Source of the DNA: Fructilactobacillus ixorae
GTDB taxonomy: Bacteria > Bacillota > Bacilli > Lactobacillales > Lactobacillaceae
Direction of reading: 5' to 3'
Length of the DNA: 64,000 nucleotides
Assembly: GCF_024029915.1 (NCBI RefSeq)
Contig: NZ_CP097478.1
Span: forward strand, 992,001 to 1,056,000
Shown: positions 46,445 to 57,855 of the stretch, piece by piece
Layout: every line of letters starts with the position of its first letter
Numbering within the stretch: position 1 is the first letter of the stretch
Translations under genes and position numbers: made by a program
Notes under the pieces: model-generated
Told to the model about the DNA's origin: nothing
The model's database searches: none
The model's input: the letters and a program-made list of their open reading frames with translations, nothing else

Positions 46445-49400
46445 TTATTCAGGTGCGTCGTCGTGATCCACGTTCGCCGTTGGATCAGAAGCGGCGGGAA
46501 CCTCTTGGTCAGTTGCTTGCCCCAGTTCTTCTGGTTCGATGTCTTCATATTCATGAACACCCGTTCCAGCTGGTAACAACTTCCCGATAATCACGTTCTC
46601 TTTCAGTCCAATCAACGGATCGACCTTGCCCCGAATGGCAGCATCGGTCAAGACCCGCGTGGTTTCTTGGAAGGAAGCAGCGGAGAGGAAACTGTTCGTT
46701 TCGAGCGCTGCCTTGGTGATTCCTAGTAGCACTGGGCGAGCCGTGGCTGGTACTTTTCCAGTCATCACGGCATCCCGGTTTTGTTCCTTGAAATCATCAA
46801 TGTCAATCAAAGTCCCTGGCAGAATGTCAGTGTCGCCCGGATCCATGACCCGCACCTTCCGTAACATCTGCCGCACCATGATTTCGGCATGCTTATCGTT
46901 CACTTCCACCCCTTGACGCCGGTACACTTCTTGCACGGCCGTCAGGAGGTAGGTTTCCGTTGACAGGGTATCCCGAATCTTCAACAGTTCCTTTGGATCA
47001 ATCGAACCTTCGTTCAAGGCTTCTCCCCGGCGGACCGTGTCACCCTCAGCAACGCGCATCCGTGCTGTCAATGGAACCTTGTACTTTCTGGTATCGGCTT
47101 TTCCTTGGATCGTGATTTCCTTAACCCCTTCAGCCGGATCCTCTTCGATTAATTCAACCACCCCAGTTACTTCACTGATGGTTGACTTCCCTTTTGGATT
47201 CCGAGCCTCAAAGATTTCTTGAACCCGGGGCAGCCCCTGGGTAATATCAGTGTTACTTGCAACCCCTCCCGTATGGAAAGTCCGCAAGGTTAACTGCGTT
47301 CCGGGTTCCCCGATTGATTGGGCAGCCACCGTTCCGACTGCTTCTCCAACTTCAACCTCATCACCAGTGGCGAGGTTTTGCCCGTAACAACGTTCACAAA
47401 CCCCGTGGGCAGTATTACAAGTGAAGGCCGACCGAATTTCAACGGCTTCAATTCCGGCATCAACAATTTCTTGCGCCTTCTTGTCGTCAATCATGTCGTT
47501 CGGACGCACAATTATTGCTCCCGTTTGCGGGTTTTTGACCGTCTTCATGGCATTCCGACCGAGAATCCGGTCATAGAGGGGTTCAATCATTTCGTTCCCC
47601 TCTTTAATGGCCGTTACGGTCAAACCACGGTCGGTCCCACAATCTTTTTCCCGAATGATGACGTCTTGAGCCACGTCAACCAACCGCCGGGTTAAGTACC
47701 CTGAGTTGGCCGTCTTCAAGGCCGTATCGGTCATCCCTTTCCGGGCCCCGTGGGTTGAAATGAACATTTCCAACACGGACATTCCTTCCCGGAAGTTCGA
47801 GGTAATCGGCAGCTCCATGATTTTTCCATCCGGAGAAGCCATCAAGCCCCGCATTCCGGCTAACTGCGTAAAGTTAGAGATGTTTCCCCGGGCTCCTGAA
47901 TCGCTCATCATAAAGATTGGATTTTCTGGATCGAAGTTCTTCATCAGTTGATCTTGGATTTCATCCCGCGCATCGTTCCAGACGTTCACAACCCGTTCGT
48001 AGCGTTCTTGATCGGTAATCAGTCCCCGCCGGAATTGCTTCGTAATCGTGTCCACCTTTTTGTGCGCAGCTGCGACAACTTCGGGCTTTTCACGCAGGTT
48101 CATGATGTCGGCCATTCCGACCGTCAACCCGGACTTCGTGGATTCATCGTTTCCGAGATCCTTGATCCGGTCCAGCAATTCAGAGGTTTCTGTCACCTTG
48201 TACTGGTTGTAAACTTCGGCAATGATGTCTGATAAAAAGCTCTTCTTGAAGGGTTTCACCAGTTCAGCATTGTCAATGTACTCGTGAATGTTTTCGCCGG
48301 GTTCCAAGAAGTAGTTATCCGGAACGTAACCATGTAAGTTCGTTTCCGTTGGTTCGTTCAGGTAGGTAAAGGCCTTCGGTAAAATCTTGTTGAAAACCAC
48401 TTTACCGACGGACGTCACCATGATCTTATCCTGTTGGTCATCCGTAAAGGGTTTATCTGGATAAGCAGCGGCCGGAATCCCGATCCGACTGTGCCAGTGA
48501 ACCAAACCGTCGCGGTAAGCCAATTCCACTTCGTCTGGGTCGTTGAAGATCATGCCTTCACCTTCCCGACCGGCTTCTTCCATCGTCAGGTAGTAGTTCC
48601 CAATTACCATATCTTGGGATGGGGCCACCACTGGTTTTCCGTCCTTAGGTGCCAAAATGTGCCCGGCAGCTGCCATCAAGAGCCGTGATTCTGCTTGGGC
48701 TTCGTCAGATAACGGCACGTGGATGGCCATCTGGTCTCCATCAAAGTCGGCGTTGTAAGCGGCACAAACTAGGGGATGCAACCGCATTGACTTCCCACTT
48801 ACCAGCACCGGTTCAAAGGCTTGAATTCCTAACCGGTGCAGCGTTGGGGCCCGGTTCAAGAGAACGGGGTGTTCTTTAATTACGTCAGGCAGAACGTCAA
48901 AGACAACGTCATCCTTACGTTCGATTTCCCGTTTTGCGTTCTTAACGTTGGAAGCTAAGCCCCGTTCCACCAGTTCATGCATGATGAATGGTTTGAACAG
49001 TTCGAGTGCCATGGAAACTGGCAGTCCCATTTGACTTAACTTCAGCCACGGTCCCACGTCGATTACGGAACGACCAGAGTAGTCGACCCGTTTTCCCAGT
49101 AAGTTTTGCCGGAATCGCCCTTGCTTCCCCTTCAAGAGGTGCGACAAGGACTTCAGTGGCCGATTTCCTGGACCAGCGACCGGACGACCACGCCGCCCGT
49201 TATCGATCAACGCATCAACGGCTTCTTGGAGCATCCGCTTTTCGTTTTGGACGATAATGCCGGGGGCGTGCAAATCTAGCAGGCGTTTCAACCGGTTGTT
49301 CCGGTTAATGACCCGCCGGTACAAGTCGTTTAAATCGGAGGTTGCAAACCGACCCCCTTCGAGTTGTACCATCGGCCGTAAGTCAGGTGGCATCACGGGA

Positions 49401-50092
49401 ATAGCATCCATAACCATCCACGCCAGTTCGTTTCCAGACGTCAAAAAGGCTTCCAGAATGTCTAAACGGCGAATGGCGCGGGTCCGTTTTTGGCCGGTTG
49501 CGGACTTCAGTTCCGCCTTTAACTCGGTGACCTCTTTTTCGAGGTCCACGTCATCGAGCAACGTCCGAATGGCTTCGGCTCCGATTTCAGCATGGAACCG
49601 GTTGCCGTATTCCCGCTTTTTGTCCCGGTATTCTTGTTCCGTCAGGAGTTGTTTCTTTTCCATCGGGGTGTTGCCGGGATCGGTCACTACGTAAGCCGCA
49701 AAGTAAATGACTTCTTCCAGCGACCGGGGGCTCATGTCCAACACTAGCCCCATCCGACTTGGGATTCCCTTGTAATACCAAATGTGGGTTACCGGAGCAG
49801 CTAATTCGATGTGACCCATGCGTTCACGCCGAACCTTAGCCCGCGTCACTTCTACTCCACACCGATCACAGACAATTCCCTTGTACCGGATCCCTTTGTA
49901 CTTGCCACAGGCACATTTCCAGTCCTTGGTTGGTCCAAAGATCCGTTCGTCGAATAATCCGTCTTTTTCAGGTTTCAGCGTCCGGTAGTTAATGGTTTCT
50001 GGTTTTTTCACTTCTCCAAAGGACCAACTACGAATGGTCTCTGGAGCGGCTAAACCAACTTGCATGCTCTTAAATTTGTTGACATCAACCAT
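46445..50092 (-). CDS. rpoC: DNA-directed RNA polymerase subunit beta'
   Basis: This 1215-residue catalytic subunit has an N-terminal zinc finger (Cys60, Cys62, Cys75, Cys78). The magnesium-binding [10 protein letters not shown] lies near residue 450. A second cysteine cluster [14 protein letters not shown] lies in the C-terminal half. The acidic tail is short. ATG 50092 lies seven bases after GGAGGG; an ATG two codons earlier sits too close to that site. It follows rpoB by 23 bases. Confidence 0.98.
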   Translation of the reverse strand: MVDVNKFKSMQVGLAAPETIRSWSFGEVKKPETINYRTLKPEKDGLFDERIFGPTKDWKCACGKYKGIRYKGIVCDRCGVEVTRAKVRRERMGHIELAAPVTHIWYYKGIPSRMGLVLDMSPRSLEEVIYFAAYVVTDPGNTPMEKKQLLTEQEYRDKKREYGNRFHAEIGAEAIRTLLDDVDLEKEVTELKAELKSATGQKRTRAIRRLDILEAFLTSGNELAWMVMDAIPVMPPDLRPMVQLEGGRFATSDLNDLYRRVINRNNRLKRLLDLHAPGIIVQNEKRMLQEAVDALIDNGRRGRPVAGPGNRPLKSLSHLLKGKQGRFRQNLLGKRVDYSGRSVIDVGPWLKLSQMGLPVSMALELFKPFIMHELVERGLASNVKNAKREIERKDDVVFDVLPDVIKEHPVLLNRAPTLHRLGIQAFEPVLVSGKSMRLHPLVCAAYNADFDGDQMAIHVPLSDEAQAESRLLMAAAGHILAPKDGKPVVAPSQDMVIGNYYLTMEEAGREGEGMIFNDPDEVELAYRDGLVHWHSRIGIPAAAYPDKPFTDDQQDKIMVTSVGKVVFNKILPKAFTYLNEPTETNLHGYVPDNYFLEPGENIHEYIDNAELVKPFKKSFLSDIIAEVYNQYKVTETSELLDRIKDLGNDESTKSGLTVGMADIMNLREKPEVVAAAHKKVDTITKQFRRGLITDQERYERVVNVWNDARDEIQDQLMKNFDPENPIFMMSDSGARGNISNFTQLAGMRGLMASPDGKIMELPITSNFREGMSVLEMFISTHGARKGMTDTALKTANSGYLTRRLVDVAQDVIIREKDCGTDRGLTVTAIKEGNEMIEPLYDRILGRNAMKTVKNPQTGAIIVRPNDMIDDKKAQEIVDAGIEAVEIRSAFTCNTAHGVCERCYGQNLATGDEVEVGEAVGTVAAQSIGEPGTQLTLRTFHTGGVASNTDITQGLPRVQEIFEARNPKGKSTISEVTGVVELIEEDPAEGVKEITIQGKADTRKYKVPLTARMRVAEGDTVRRGEALNEGSIDPKELLKIRDTLSTETYLLTAVQEVYRRQGVEVNDKHAEIMVRQMLRKVRVMDPGDTDILPGTLIDIDDFKEQNRDAVMTGKVPATARPVLLGITKAALETNSFLSAASFQETTRVLTDAAIRGKVDPLIGLKENVIIGKLLPAGTGVHEYEDIEPEELGQATDQEVPAASDPTANVDHDDAPE

Positions 50093-50115
50093 TGGCATTC
50101 CCTCCTTACTCAGTT

Positions 50116-53100
50116 TTACTGATCTTGTTGCTCAGCGTCATCAGGGCTAGCGGCGTGACTGGCTTCTGGTTCGGCTTCGGTTTGTTTGGCAGCTTGTTCG
50201 TGCGCCACCTTGTTTAAAGCGTTTACGTTGACAACTTCATCGTCTTCATCCATATCACGGAGATCGATTGGTTGGTGGTTAGCTCCTAACACCTTCATGT
50301 CTAATCCAAGGGCTTGCAATTCTTTGACAAGTACCCGGAAGGATTCCGGAACTCCGGGTTTGGGAATTGGATCCCCCTTCACGATGGCTTCGTAGGTTTT
50401 AACCCGGCCCACCACGTCATCGGACTTGTAAGTCAAAATTTCTTGGAGGGTGTGCGCAGCCCCGTATGCTTCCAGGGCCCAAACTTCCATTTCACCGAAC
50501 CGCTGACCCCCAAACTGAGCTTTTCCACCCAGTGGTTGTTGCGTAACCAAGGAGTACGGTCCAATGGAACGAGCGTGAATCTTGTCTTCTGACATATGGT
50601 TCAGCTTCAGGTAACCCATGACCCCCACGGCGACTGGCTTATCAAATGGTTCTCCCGTCCGACCGTCGTACAGGATCGTCTTACCGTCGTGGGACATGCC
50701 GGCTTCGCGAACCGCGTCCCAAACGTCGGCACTGGTTGCCCCATCAAAGACTGGTGAGGAAACGTGAATTCCCAGTTTCTTCGCTGCCATTCCGAGGTGC
50801 ATTTCTAGCACCTGACCAATGTTCATTCGCGATGGAACTCCCATGGGACTCAGTAGAATGTCAACTGGAGTTCCATCCGGCATGTATGGCATGTCTTCTT
50901 CTGGAACCACGATGGACACCGTCCCCTTGTTTCCGTGCTTACCGGCCATCTTGTCTCCGACTTGCAACTTCCGTTTTTGGGCAATGTAAACCCGGACCAT
51001 CTTGTTAACGCCCGGTTGGAGTTCGTCCCCGTTTTCACGCGAGAAGACCTTTACGTCTTGAACCACCCCGTCGGCACCGTGCGGCACCCGCAAGGAAGTA
51101 TCACGAACTTCCCGTGATTTTTCTCCGAAGATGGCGTGTAAGAGCCGTTCTTCAGAAGATAATTCCGTCATTCCCTTTGGAGTCACCTTTCCGACCAGGA
51201 TGTCTCCGTCATGAACTTCTGCCCCAATCCGGACAATCCCATTTTCGTCGAGGTCCTTTAAGGCGTCCTCGCCCACGTTCGGAATTTCGCGGGTCATTTC
51301 CTCAGGTCCTAACTTGGTGTCACGCGTTTCTGATTCGTACTCTTCAATGTGAATCGAAGTGTAAGCATCTTCTTTAACGAGTTTTTCGCTAATCGCGATG
51401 GCATCTTCGAAGTTGTAACCCTGCCAGGTCATGAAGGCCACCGTTGGGTTTTGACCCAAGGCCAATTCGCCATTTTCCATGGCTGGTCCGTCGGCGATGA
51501 TTTCGTCAGCATCAACGTGATCACCAGTTTTGACGATTGGCGTTTGGTTGTAGTTCATTCCGTTGTTAGAACGCATGAACTTTGTGAGTTCGTAGGTATC
51601 TAACGTGCCGTTGTCGCGCCGAATCTTGATTTCACGTGCATCAACGTATTCCACCGTTCCCGGGTACTTCGCAATCTTAGCGACTCCCGAGTCATGGGCT
51701 GTCTTGTATTCCATTCCCGTTCCCACTAGAGGAGCGTGTGGATTTAACAATGGAACCGCTTGCCGTTGCATGTTAGAACCCATCAGGGCCCGGTTGGAGT
51801 CATCGTTTTCCAAGAACGGAATACATGCCGTAGCCACGGAAACCACTTGCTTAGGCGAAACGTCCATGTAGTCAACGTCATCGGTGTTGGCTTCCACGTA
51901 TTCGGACTTATCCCGTGCCATTACTTCGTGATCGCGGAAGGAACCGTCGGGATTCAACGGCGAGTTGGCCTGGGCAATCACGTATTTATCTTCGTCGCCG
52001 GCCGTCAGGTAATCAATCTTGTCGGTTACCTTGTGGGTATTCCAATCCACCCGCCGGTATGGTGATTCAATAAAGCCGTACTTATTAACCCGCGCGTATC
52101 CAGAGAAGGAGTTAATCAACCCAATGTTTGGACCTTCGGGCGTTTCAATCGGACAAATCCGGCCGTAGTGGGTATAGTTAACGTCTCGAACTTCGTACCC
52201 AGCCCGGTCCCGGGTGATTCCCCCCGGCCCTAGGGCGGAAAGCCGCCGTTTATGGGTCAATTCCCCTAACGGGTTCGTTTGGTCCATGAACTGAGATAGT
52301 TGCGAAGAACCAAAGAATTCCTTTACAGAGGCTACCACCGGCCGAATGTTAATCAGTTGTTGGGGCGTTACCGTGGCCGTATCTTGAATTGACATCCGTT
52401 CCCGGACCACCCGTTCCATTCGGGATAACCCGATCCGGAATTGATTTTGCAACAATTCGCCCACCGAACGAACTCGTCGGTTGCTCAAGTGGTCGATGTC
52501 ATCAACTGAGCCGAGCCCTTCTTGCAGGTTAAAGAAGTAGTTCACCTGGGCTAGCATGTCAGCTGGGGTAATGTGCTTGTAATCCAAGCTAATGTTGTCA
52601 TTGCCAACTACGGGAACCACTTTTTCAGGATCCGCATTGGAATAAACCTTAATGATTTGAACCGTTACGGGGTCCGTTACAACTGCTTCGGCAGCCGGGG
52701 TAAACGTGTAGGCCTTGAAGTCAGGGCGATCCAAGTATGGAGCCAGTTGCTTCATGAGTTCCTTTTCCACGATGTCACCCTTGTTGGCGATAATTTCACC
52801 CGTATCTGGATCCGCGAGGGTTTCTGCTAACGCAGCTCCCATCAAGCGGTTCTTTAGGCTCAACTTTTCGTTGGTCTTGTACCGACCCACGGGTGCCATG
52901 TCATACCGCTTAGGATCAAAGAAACGAGTCGTTAACAGGTTCCGCGAGGATTCAGCCGTCTTCGGTTCCCCGGGACGCAACCGTTCGTAGATGTCCTTCA
53001 GTGCTTCTTCAACCCGGGAATCGCTGGCATCCTTGTGAACGTCCTTTTCCAAGGTTAGGTTCAAAGTATCACTCGTGGAACCAAAGATTTCGGTAATTTC

Positions 53101-53751
53101 GTCATCAGAACCAAACCCGAGCGCCCGCACTAATTCAGTGATCGGTAGCTTTCGCGTCCGGTCAATCCGGATGTACGAAATGTTTTTGGCATCCGTCGCA
53201 AATTCCATCCAAGCCCCCCGGTTAGGAATCACCGTGGCACTGTAAATTTCACGACCGTTTTTATCCAGTTCCTTGTGGTAGTAAGCCCCAGGAGAGCGAA
53301 CTAATTGCGAAACAATTACTCGTTCTGCTCCATTAATAATGAAGGTTCCCTGGTCAGTCATCAGGGGCAAGTCCCCAAAGAAAACGTCTTGGGTCTTGAT
53401 TTCCCCGGTTTCATGATTAGTTAGTTTGAGGGTCACGTGCAGGGGAGCGGAGTAGTTAACTTCGTGAGCCCGTGCTTCCGCAACCGTGTACTTCGGTTCC
53501 AACAGTTGGTAATCAACGAAGTCTAACGATAACTTCCCTTGGAAGTCGTCAATCGGCATGATGTCTTTAAACATCTCACGGAGCCCTTCGTCTAAGAACC
53601 AGTTGTAAGAATCGGTTTGCACCTCAATCAAGTTGGGGAGGTCTAAGACCTTCTTGATTCTGGCGTAACTCCGCCGGGTTCTATGTTTCCCGTACTTAAC
53701 AACGTTACCGGCCATTGCTTGCGGTGTGTTGACCTTCAAGTCTTCTGCCAA
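50116..53751 (-). CDS. rpoB: DNA-directed RNA polymerase subunit beta
   Basis: This subunit of about 1211 residues starts at TTG 53751, nine bases after AAGGAGG, giving [23 protein letters not shown]. The long open frame upstream covers the leader and is not coding. The rifampicin pocket [15 protein letters not shown] ... [13 protein letters not shown] has the sensitive residues (Asp, His, Ser) in place. A GTG three codons earlier is an alternative start. Confidence 0.97.
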   Translation of the reverse strand: MAEDLKVNTPQAMAGNVVKYGKHRTRRSYARIKKVLDLPNLIEVQTDSYNWFLDEGLREMFKDIMPIDDFQGKLSLDFVDYQLLEPKYTVAEARAHEVNYSAPLHVTLKLTNHETGEIKTQDVFFGDLPLMTDQGTFIINGAERVIVSQLVRSPGAYYHKELDKNGREIYSATVIPNRGAWMEFATDAKNISYIRIDRTRKLPITELVRALGFGSDDEITEIFGSTSDTLNLTLEKDVHKDASDSRVEEALKDIYERLRPGEPKTAESSRNLLTTRFFDPKRYDMAPVGRYKTNEKLSLKNRLMGAALAETLADPDTGEIIANKGDIVEKELMKQLAPYLDRPDFKAYTFTPAAEAVVTDPVTVQIIKVYSNADPEKVVPVVGNDNISLDYKHITPADMLAQVNYFFNLQEGLGSVDDIDHLSNRRVRSVGELLQNQFRIGLSRMERVVRERMSIQDTATVTPQQLINIRPVVASVKEFFGSSQLSQFMDQTNPLGELTHKRRLSALGPGGITRDRAGYEVRDVNYTHYGRICPIETPEGPNIGLINSFSGYARVNKYGFIESPYRRVDWNTHKVTDKIDYLTAGDEDKYVIAQANSPLNPDGSFRDHEVMARDKSEYVEANTDDVDYMDVSPKQVVSVATACIPFLENDDSNRALMGSNMQRQAVPLLNPHAPLVGTGMEYKTAHDSGVAKIAKYPGTVEYVDAREIKIRRDNGTLDTYELTKFMRSNNGMNYNQTPIVKTGDHVDADEIIADGPAMENGELALGQNPTVAFMTWQGYNFEDAIAISEKLVKEDAYTSIHIEEYESETRDTKLGPEEMTREIPNVGEDALKDLDENGIVRIGAEVHDGDILVGKVTPKGMTELSSEERLLHAIFGEKSREVRDTSLRVPHGADGVVQDVKVFSRENGDELQPGVNKMVRVYIAQKRKLQVGDKMAGKHGNKGTVSIVVPEEDMPYMPDGTPVDILLSPMGVPSRMNIGQVLEMHLGMAAKKLGIHVSSPVFDGATSADVWDAVREAGMSHDGKTILYDGRTGEPFDKPVAVGVMGYLKLNHMSEDKIHARSIGPYSLVTQQPLGGKAQFGGQRFGEMEVWALEAYGAAHTLQEILTYKSDDVVGRVKTYEAIVKGDPIPKPGVPESFRVLVKELQALGLDMKVLGANHQPIDLRDMDEDDEVVNVNALNKVAHEQAAKQTEAEPEASHAASPDDAEQQDQ

Positions 53752-53831
53752 GCTGTTCACCCTCCTTATAAATCTCGCGAACTGAAATGTTACAATTTGA
53801 TTACAATTGCGGTAAAATCCCAATTTTAAGC

Positions 53832-53869
53832 AAAAAAAATCCAAAAACAAGTCGAAAACTTATTTTTGG
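53832..53869 (-). terminator. Attenuator-like terminator in the rpoB leader
   Basis: On the minus strand CCAAAAATAAGT pairs with ACTTGTTTTTGG around TTTCG and is followed by a run of eight T. It lies between the rpoB promoter and the start codon, so it can stop transcription before rpoBC. A Lactobacillales rpoB leader motif (Lacto-rpoB) has been described; I cannot confirm a match. Confidence 0.65.
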
Positions 53870-53938
53870 CTTCTTATAAACGCCATTACGGACAATAGAT
53901 CGCAATCGCACATTTCAATTCATAGTCAATACTACTGT

Positions 53939-53967
53939 AGTATACAATATTAACCAGCAAACGTCAA
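53939..53967 (-). promoter_or_regulatory. Promoter of rpoB-rpoC
   Basis: TTGACG (53967-53962), a 17-base spacer and TATACT (53944-53939) lie about 190 bases before rpoB, directly after the clpC terminator. Confidence 0.8.
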
Positions 53968-53971
53968 CGAA

Positions 53972-54000
53972 AAAGCCAGGTGACTAACCGTCCCTGGCTC
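53972..54000 (-). terminator. Terminator of clpC
   Basis: AGCCAGG and CCTGGCT pair around a 12-base loop, followed by TTTTTC on the minus strand. Confidence 0.8.
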
Positions 54001-54005
54001 CTTTT

Positions 54006-56471
54006 TTAAACTAACTTTGGTGTTTTACTCGTTAACGTAATTTCATTTTTACGGGCGCCCACCGTAATCCGGGCGCCAGGTTTAAACTTCCCGGCCAGCA
54101 GGGCTTCACTCAGCGGGTCTTCAATCAGCGTCTGGATGGCCCGCCGCAGCGGTCGTGCTCCGTACTCTGGTTGGTACCCCTTGGCAACCACCGCATCGAT
54201 GGCCGCCGGCGTGATGCGAATTTCGTACCCCTGGGCTTTGACCCGGTTAACCAACTGCTTCGTCAGTAACTTCACAATTTGGTGTAACTCTGGTTTCGTG
54301 AGGGAGTGGAAGTACACGGTCTCATCAATCCGGTTCAAGAATTCGGGACGGAAGAACTGCTTGACCTGTTCGTCAATTACCTGCTTCATTTCCCGATCCC
54401 GGTCCTTCATTTGGGCCGTTTCAAAGCCAACCGTCTTTTGTTGTTGCAAGGCGGTCGCTCCCAGGTTCGAGGTCATGATGATAATCGTATTGCGAAAATC
54501 AACCTTCCGGCCCTTGGAATCAGTCAGGTACCCGTCATCAAGAACCTGCAAGAGCATGTTAAAGACATCCGGGTGCGCCTTTTCCACCTCATCCAGGAGG
54601 ACGACGGAGTACGGGTGGTTCCGAACCTTTTCGGTCAGTTGCCCCCCTTCGTCATAGCCAACGTAACCTGGAGCTGATCCGACTAACCGACTGGTGGAGT
54701 ATTTCTCCATGAACTCACTCATGTCAACCCGGATCATATCCGCTTCCGATCCAAACATCGTGGCTGCCAATTCCTTAGCGAGTTCCGTTTTTCCCACTCC
54801 CGTAGGACCGAGGAAGAGGAACGACCCAATCGGTCGGTTGGGATCCTTCAAACCACTGCGCGCCCGCCGAACGGCCCGCGCCACGGCAGAGACAGCTTCA
54901 TCCTGACCAATCACGTGCTTGTGCAAGTTGGCTTCCAAATTAATTAACTGTTCGGAATCTTCTCGTTGCAACTTCGTAACCGGAATCCCGGTCCACTCTG
55001 CCACAATCCGCGCCACGTCTTCCGCATCTTCTTGTAATTCGTACTGATGGTTGGTGTTTTCTTGTTTGCGTTGCTTAGCACTTTCCGCCTGTAACCGCTC
55101 TAATTCTTGTTCGAGCTCCTGTTCGTGCGTTCGAATCGTAACGGCATCGTCAAAGCGTTGGTCTTCAATTGCTTGATCCTTTTTTTGCCGTGCGGTTTCC
55201 AGTTCCTGTTGTTTTTTCAGTACCGGACTGGTCCCCTGCAGTTCGTCAATTCGAACCTTGGCAGCGGCCTCATCCATTAAATCGATGGCCTTATCCGGCA
55301 GAAACCGGTCGCTAATGTAGCGCTGCGATAAATCAACCGCTGCGTCCAGCGCTGCGTCCGTAATTTGAACGTGGTGATGTTCCTCATAACGTGGCCGTAA
55401 ACCCCGAAGAATTTCCTTAGCTTCGGCTGGAGTGGGTTCGTTAACTTGAATCGTCGCAAACCGACGTTCTAACGCCGCATCTGATTCAATGTGTTTTTGG
55501 TATTCGTCGAGGGTGGTTGCTCCAATCATTTGCAGTTCCCCCCGGGCAAGGGCGGGCTTCAAGATGTTAGAAGCATCAATGGCGCCCTCTGCGCCCCCAG
55601 CTCCAATCAGGGTGTGGAGTTCGTCAACAAACAGGATGACGTTCCCACTGCTTTGGATTTCGTTAATCACTTTCTTCAAGCGATTTTCAAATTCACCCCG
55701 ATACTTGGTGCCCGCAACTAGCGAACCCATGTCTAACATCATAATGCGCTTGTTCAACATGTCCTCGGGAACGGCCTTTTGCACGATTTTCTGGGCTAAG
55801 CCTTCGGCAATCGCAGTTTTCCCAACTCCCGGTTCCCCGATTAACACTGGATTATTCTTGGTCCGACGGCTCAGGACCTGGATGGCCCGTTTGATTTCAG
55901 CATCCCGCCCCACAATTGGATCAAGTTGCCCATCCCGTGCAACCTTGGTCAGATCCTTCGCAAGTGAATCAAGGGTCGGAGTTTGGCTTTCCGCATTCCG
56001 TTGTTCCTGCGCGCTACCCACGCCCTGGTCCGGAACGCCCATCTTACGAATGGTAATCTTGCGTACTTGTTCGGGAGTCGTGCCCAGCCCAACCATGATC
56101 CGGGCTGCAACGCCCTTTTCATCGGTTGTCAGTGCCAACAACAGGTGTTCTGGTCCCATCTTTAAGCTCCCGTACTGTTGGGCAATTTTGCCGGCAAGCG
56201 CAATTAGTTCCCGCAGTTTGGGGGAATAATTCAAATACGTGGCTGGTTCAGCAGTTAGGTTGCCATACCCCACCCGTTGTTCAATTTCTTCTAAAACATC
56301 CTGATCGGTAATCGAAAGTTGCGTTAAGGTTTCGTAGGCAATCCCGTTTTTTTCGAGGGTTAATGCTAACAGGAGGTGTTCGGTTCCCACTGCCTGGTGT
56401 TTAAAGCTGCGGGCTTGGTCCTGAGCAAGGCCCAGTACTCGTTTAGCACTGGGAGTTAATGAATCTGCCAT
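54006..56471 (-). CDS. clpC: ATP-dependent Clp protease ATP-binding subunit ClpC
   Basis: This 821-residue Hsp100 unfoldase feeds substrates to ClpP. Two N-terminal Clp repeats cover residues 1-145. The first AAA+ module has GEPGVGKT near residue 210. A middle coiled coil includes the UVR-like EDQRFDDAVTIRTHEQELEQELE. The second module has GPTGVGKT. It is co-transcribed with ctsR, 19 bases upstream, and so should be under CtsR heat-shock control. Confidence 0.97.
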   Translation of the reverse strand: MADSLTPSAKRVLGLAQDQARSFKHQAVGTEHLLLALTLEKNGIAYETLTQLSITDQDVLEEIEQRVGYGNLTAEPATYLNYSPKLRELIALAGKIAQQYGSLKMGPEHLLLALTTDEKGVAARIMVGLGTTPEQVRKITIRKMGVPDQGVGSAQEQRNAESQTPTLDSLAKDLTKVARDGQLDPIVGRDAEIKRAIQVLSRRTKNNPVLIGEPGVGKTAIAEGLAQKIVQKAVPEDMLNKRIMMLDMGSLVAGTKYRGEFENRLKKVINEIQSSGNVILFVDELHTLIGAGGAEGAIDASNILKPALARGELQMIGATTLDEYQKHIESDAALERRFATIQVNEPTPAEAKEILRGLRPRYEEHHHVQITDAALDAAVDLSQRYISDRFLPDKAIDLMDEAAAKVRIDELQGTSPVLKKQQELETARQKKDQAIEDQRFDDAVTIRTHEQELEQELERLQAESAKQRKQENTNHQYELQEDAEDVARIVAEWTGIPVTKLQREDSEQLINLEANLHKHVIGQDEAVSAVARAVRRARSGLKDPNRPIGSFLFLGPTGVGKTELAKELAATMFGSEADMIRVDMSEFMEKYSTSRLVGSAPGYVGYDEGGQLTEKVRNHPYSVVLLDEVEKAHPDVFNMLLQVLDDGYLTDSKGRKVDFRNTIIIMTSNLGATALQQQKTVGFETAQMKDRDREMKQVIDEQVKQFFRPEFLNRIDETVYFHSLTKPELHQIVKLLTKQLVNRVKAQGYEIRITPAAIDAVVAKGYQPEYGARPLRRAIQTLIEDPLSEALLAGKFKPGARITVGARKNEITLTSKTPKLV

Positions 56472-56490
56472 GAATAAGTTCTCCCTTCGT

Positions 56491-56964
56491 CTAGCATTCG
56501 TACCGTAACCGCCCCAGGAGGGCTTTTAGGACGTTTGCTCTAACTTTTTCTTCGGTTTCAGCATCGGCAACTGCAATTGCCTCTTGAGATAAGATGGAGG
56601 AAATCATATTCACCTCACGGGCCGATAACATCTGGTTGTTATACAAGGTCGTGAGGATTTCTTCTTCATCCTTTTGGGTAATTCGGTTGCCAATGGACGC
56701 CACCAGTTGCTCGAAGACATCAGCATCGCTGGCAAGGTCAATTTGTTCAATCCGAATGTAGCCACCCCCACCGCGCTTGCTCTGCACCACGTAACCATCG
56801 CGCAGGGTAAAACGGGTCTTGATGACATAATTAATCTGAGAAGGCACCACGTCAAAATGATCCGCAATGTCGGAACGGCGAATTTCCACTTCAGCAGTAT
56901 CCGCACTAAGTAACATTTGCTTTAAATATGCTTCGATTGTATCTGACATACTTCGATGTGTCAT
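56491..56964 (-). CDS. ctsR: Transcriptional repressor CtsR
   Basis: This protein of about 157 residues is the class III heat-shock repressor. The N-terminal winged helix (SDTIEAYLKQMLL ... IRRSDIADHFDVVPSQINYVIKTRF) and the glycine-rich wing KRGGGGYIRI are typical. The start is uncertain: ATG 56964, ATG 56982 and ATG 56949 are all in frame, and the ribosome site is not decisive. It is the first gene of ctsR-clpC. An operator-like repeat overlaps the transcription start, which fits autoregulation. Confidence 0.93.
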   Translation of the reverse strand: MTHRSMSDTIEAYLKQMLLSADTAEVEIRRSDIADHFDVVPSQINYVIKTRFTLRDGYVVQSKRGGGGYIRIEQIDLASDADVFEQLVASIGNRITQKDEEEILTTLYNNQMLSAREVNMISSILSQEAIAVADAETEEKVRANVLKALLGRLRYEC

Positions 56965-56983
56965 AACCTCATCCCATCTCATC

Positions 56984-57000
56984 TCTGACTAATCTTGACA
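56984..57000 (-). promoter_or_regulatory. CtsR operator
   Basis: The minus-strand sequence TGTCAAGATTAGTCAGA contains two GTCAAA-like repeats ten bases apart, close to the CtsR consensus RGTCAAA-NAN-RGTCAAA with a few mismatches. It lies just downstream of the ctsR -10 box. Confidence 0.6.
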
Positions 57001-57003
57001 TTA

Positions 57004-57031
57004 ATTATATAATATCCACAGCAAATAACAA
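57004..57031 (-). promoter_or_regulatory. Promoter of ctsR-clpC
   Basis: TTGTTA (57031-57026), a 16-base spacer and TATAAT (57009-57004). Confidence 0.7.
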
Positions 57032-57060
57032 GCAAAGGGACTTCGTGACCGTGCTGATAC

Positions 57061-57093
57061 AAAAAAGGTACCGCTCCAAATGAGCGAATACCT
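57061..57093 (-). terminator. Terminator of the tRNA operon
   Basis: AGGTA and TACCT plus CGCTC and GAGCG form an interrupted stem, followed by six T on the minus strand, after tRNA-Pro. Confidence 0.8.
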
Positions 57094-57118
57094 CGTTGTT
57101 GGTTAAGATTAAATTAAA

Positions 57119-57192
57119 TCGGGAAGACAGGATTCGAACCTGCGACCCCCTGGTCCCAAACCAGGTGCTCTACCAAGCTGAGCTACTTCCCG
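57119..57192 (-). tRNA. tRNA-Pro (anticodon UGG)
   Basis: The cloverleaf has acceptor arms CGGGAAG/CTTCCCG, T arm with GGTTCGAATC, and anticodon loop TTTGGGA between CCTGG and CCAGG, so the anticodon is TGG. CCA is not encoded. Last gene of the operon. Confidence 0.96.
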
Positions 57193-57197
57193 AGCAA

Positions 57198-57271
57198 TGC
57201 ACCTAGCAGGAGTCGAACCTGCAACCTTCTGATTCGTAGTCAGACACTCTATCCAATTGCGCTATAGGTGC
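57198..57271 (-). tRNA. tRNA-Arg (anticodon ACG)
   Basis: Acceptor arms GCACCTA/TAGGTGC; anticodon loop CTACGAA between TCTGA and TCAGA gives ACG, expected to be read with inosine at position 34. Confidence 0.96.
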
Positions 57272-57287
57272 AAAATATAAATGCAAA

Positions 57288-57373
57288 TGCCGCGGACCGG
57301 GATCGAACCGGTATGGTCATTACTGACCGCAGGATTTTAAGTCCTGTGCGTCTGCCAATTCCGCCACCGCGGC
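57288..57373 (-). tRNA. tRNA-Leu (anticodon UAA)
   Basis: An 86-base class II tRNA with a long variable arm; acceptor arms GCCGCGG/CCGCGGC; anticodon loop CTTAAAA gives TAA. Confidence 0.96.
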
Positions 57374-57394
57374 AAAAGAAAAAGCAACTAAAAA

Positions 57395-57466
57395 AGCGGA
57401 AGACGGGGTTCGAACCCGCGACCTCCACCATGGCAAGGTGGCGTTCTACCACTGAACTACTTCCGC
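57395..57466 (-). tRNA. tRNA-Gly (anticodon GCC)
   Basis: Acceptor arms GCGGAAG/CTTCCGC; anticodon loop TTGCCAT between CCACC and GGTGG gives GCC. Confidence 0.96.
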
Positions 57467-57470
57467 ATAA

Positions 57471-57544
57471 TGCCGACTAGAGGACTCGAACCTCCGACCT
57501 CATCATTACTAGTGACGCGCTCTAGCCAACTGAGCTAAGTCGGC
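57471..57544 (-). tRNA. tRNA-Thr (anticodon AGU)
   Basis: Acceptor arms GCCGACT/AGTCGGC; anticodon stem CGTCA/TGATG with loop CTAGTAA gives AGT. Confidence 0.93.
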
Positions 57545-57556
57545 AAAAATAATGGA

Positions 57557-57639
57557 TGCGGACGAAGGGACTCGAACCCCCACGTCTCAAAGACACTAGA
57601 ACCTAAATCTAGCGCGTCTGCCAATTCCGCCACGTCCGC
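57557..57639 (-). tRNA. tRNA-Leu (anticodon UAG)
   Basis: Class II tRNA with a long variable arm; acceptor arms GCGGACG/CGTCCGC; anticodon loop TTTAGGT gives TAG. Confidence 0.96.
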
Positions 57640-57658
57640 ATGTTATTATTTTTACAAA

Positions 57659-57731
57659 TGAGCCGTGGCAGGTTCGAACTGCCGACCCTCTGATTAAAAG
57701 TCAGATGCTCTACCGGCTGAGCTAACGGCTC
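57659..57731 (-). tRNA. tRNA-Lys (anticodon UUU)
   Basis: Acceptor arms GAGCCGT/ACGGCTC; anticodon loop CTTTTAA gives TTT. Confidence 0.96.
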
Positions 57732-57737
57732 ATATAA

Positions 57738-57810
57738 TGGAAGATACAGGGATCGAACCTGTGACCTCCTGCTTGTAAGGCAGATGCTCTCCCAGCTGAG
57801 CTAATCTTCC
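57738..57810 (-). tRNA. tRNA-Val (anticodon UAC)
   Basis: Acceptor arms GGAAGAT/ATCTTCC; anticodon loop CTTACAA gives TAC. First gene of the operon; no rRNA precedes it. Confidence 0.96.
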
Positions 57811-57855
57811 ATGAGATGAGAAGCAAAACAATTACATCGTTTTGACAACTATTAA

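Noticed and set aside
53752..53850. N-terminal extension of rpoB
   Set aside because: The frame continues upstream through the leader but lacks a ribosome site and similarity to RpoB; AAGGAGG places the start at TTG 53751.
55489..56229. Long plus-strand open frame opposite clpC
   Set aside because: It mirrors conserved ClpC coding sequence and has a low-complexity, Ser/Arg/Pro-rich composition typical of antisense frames.
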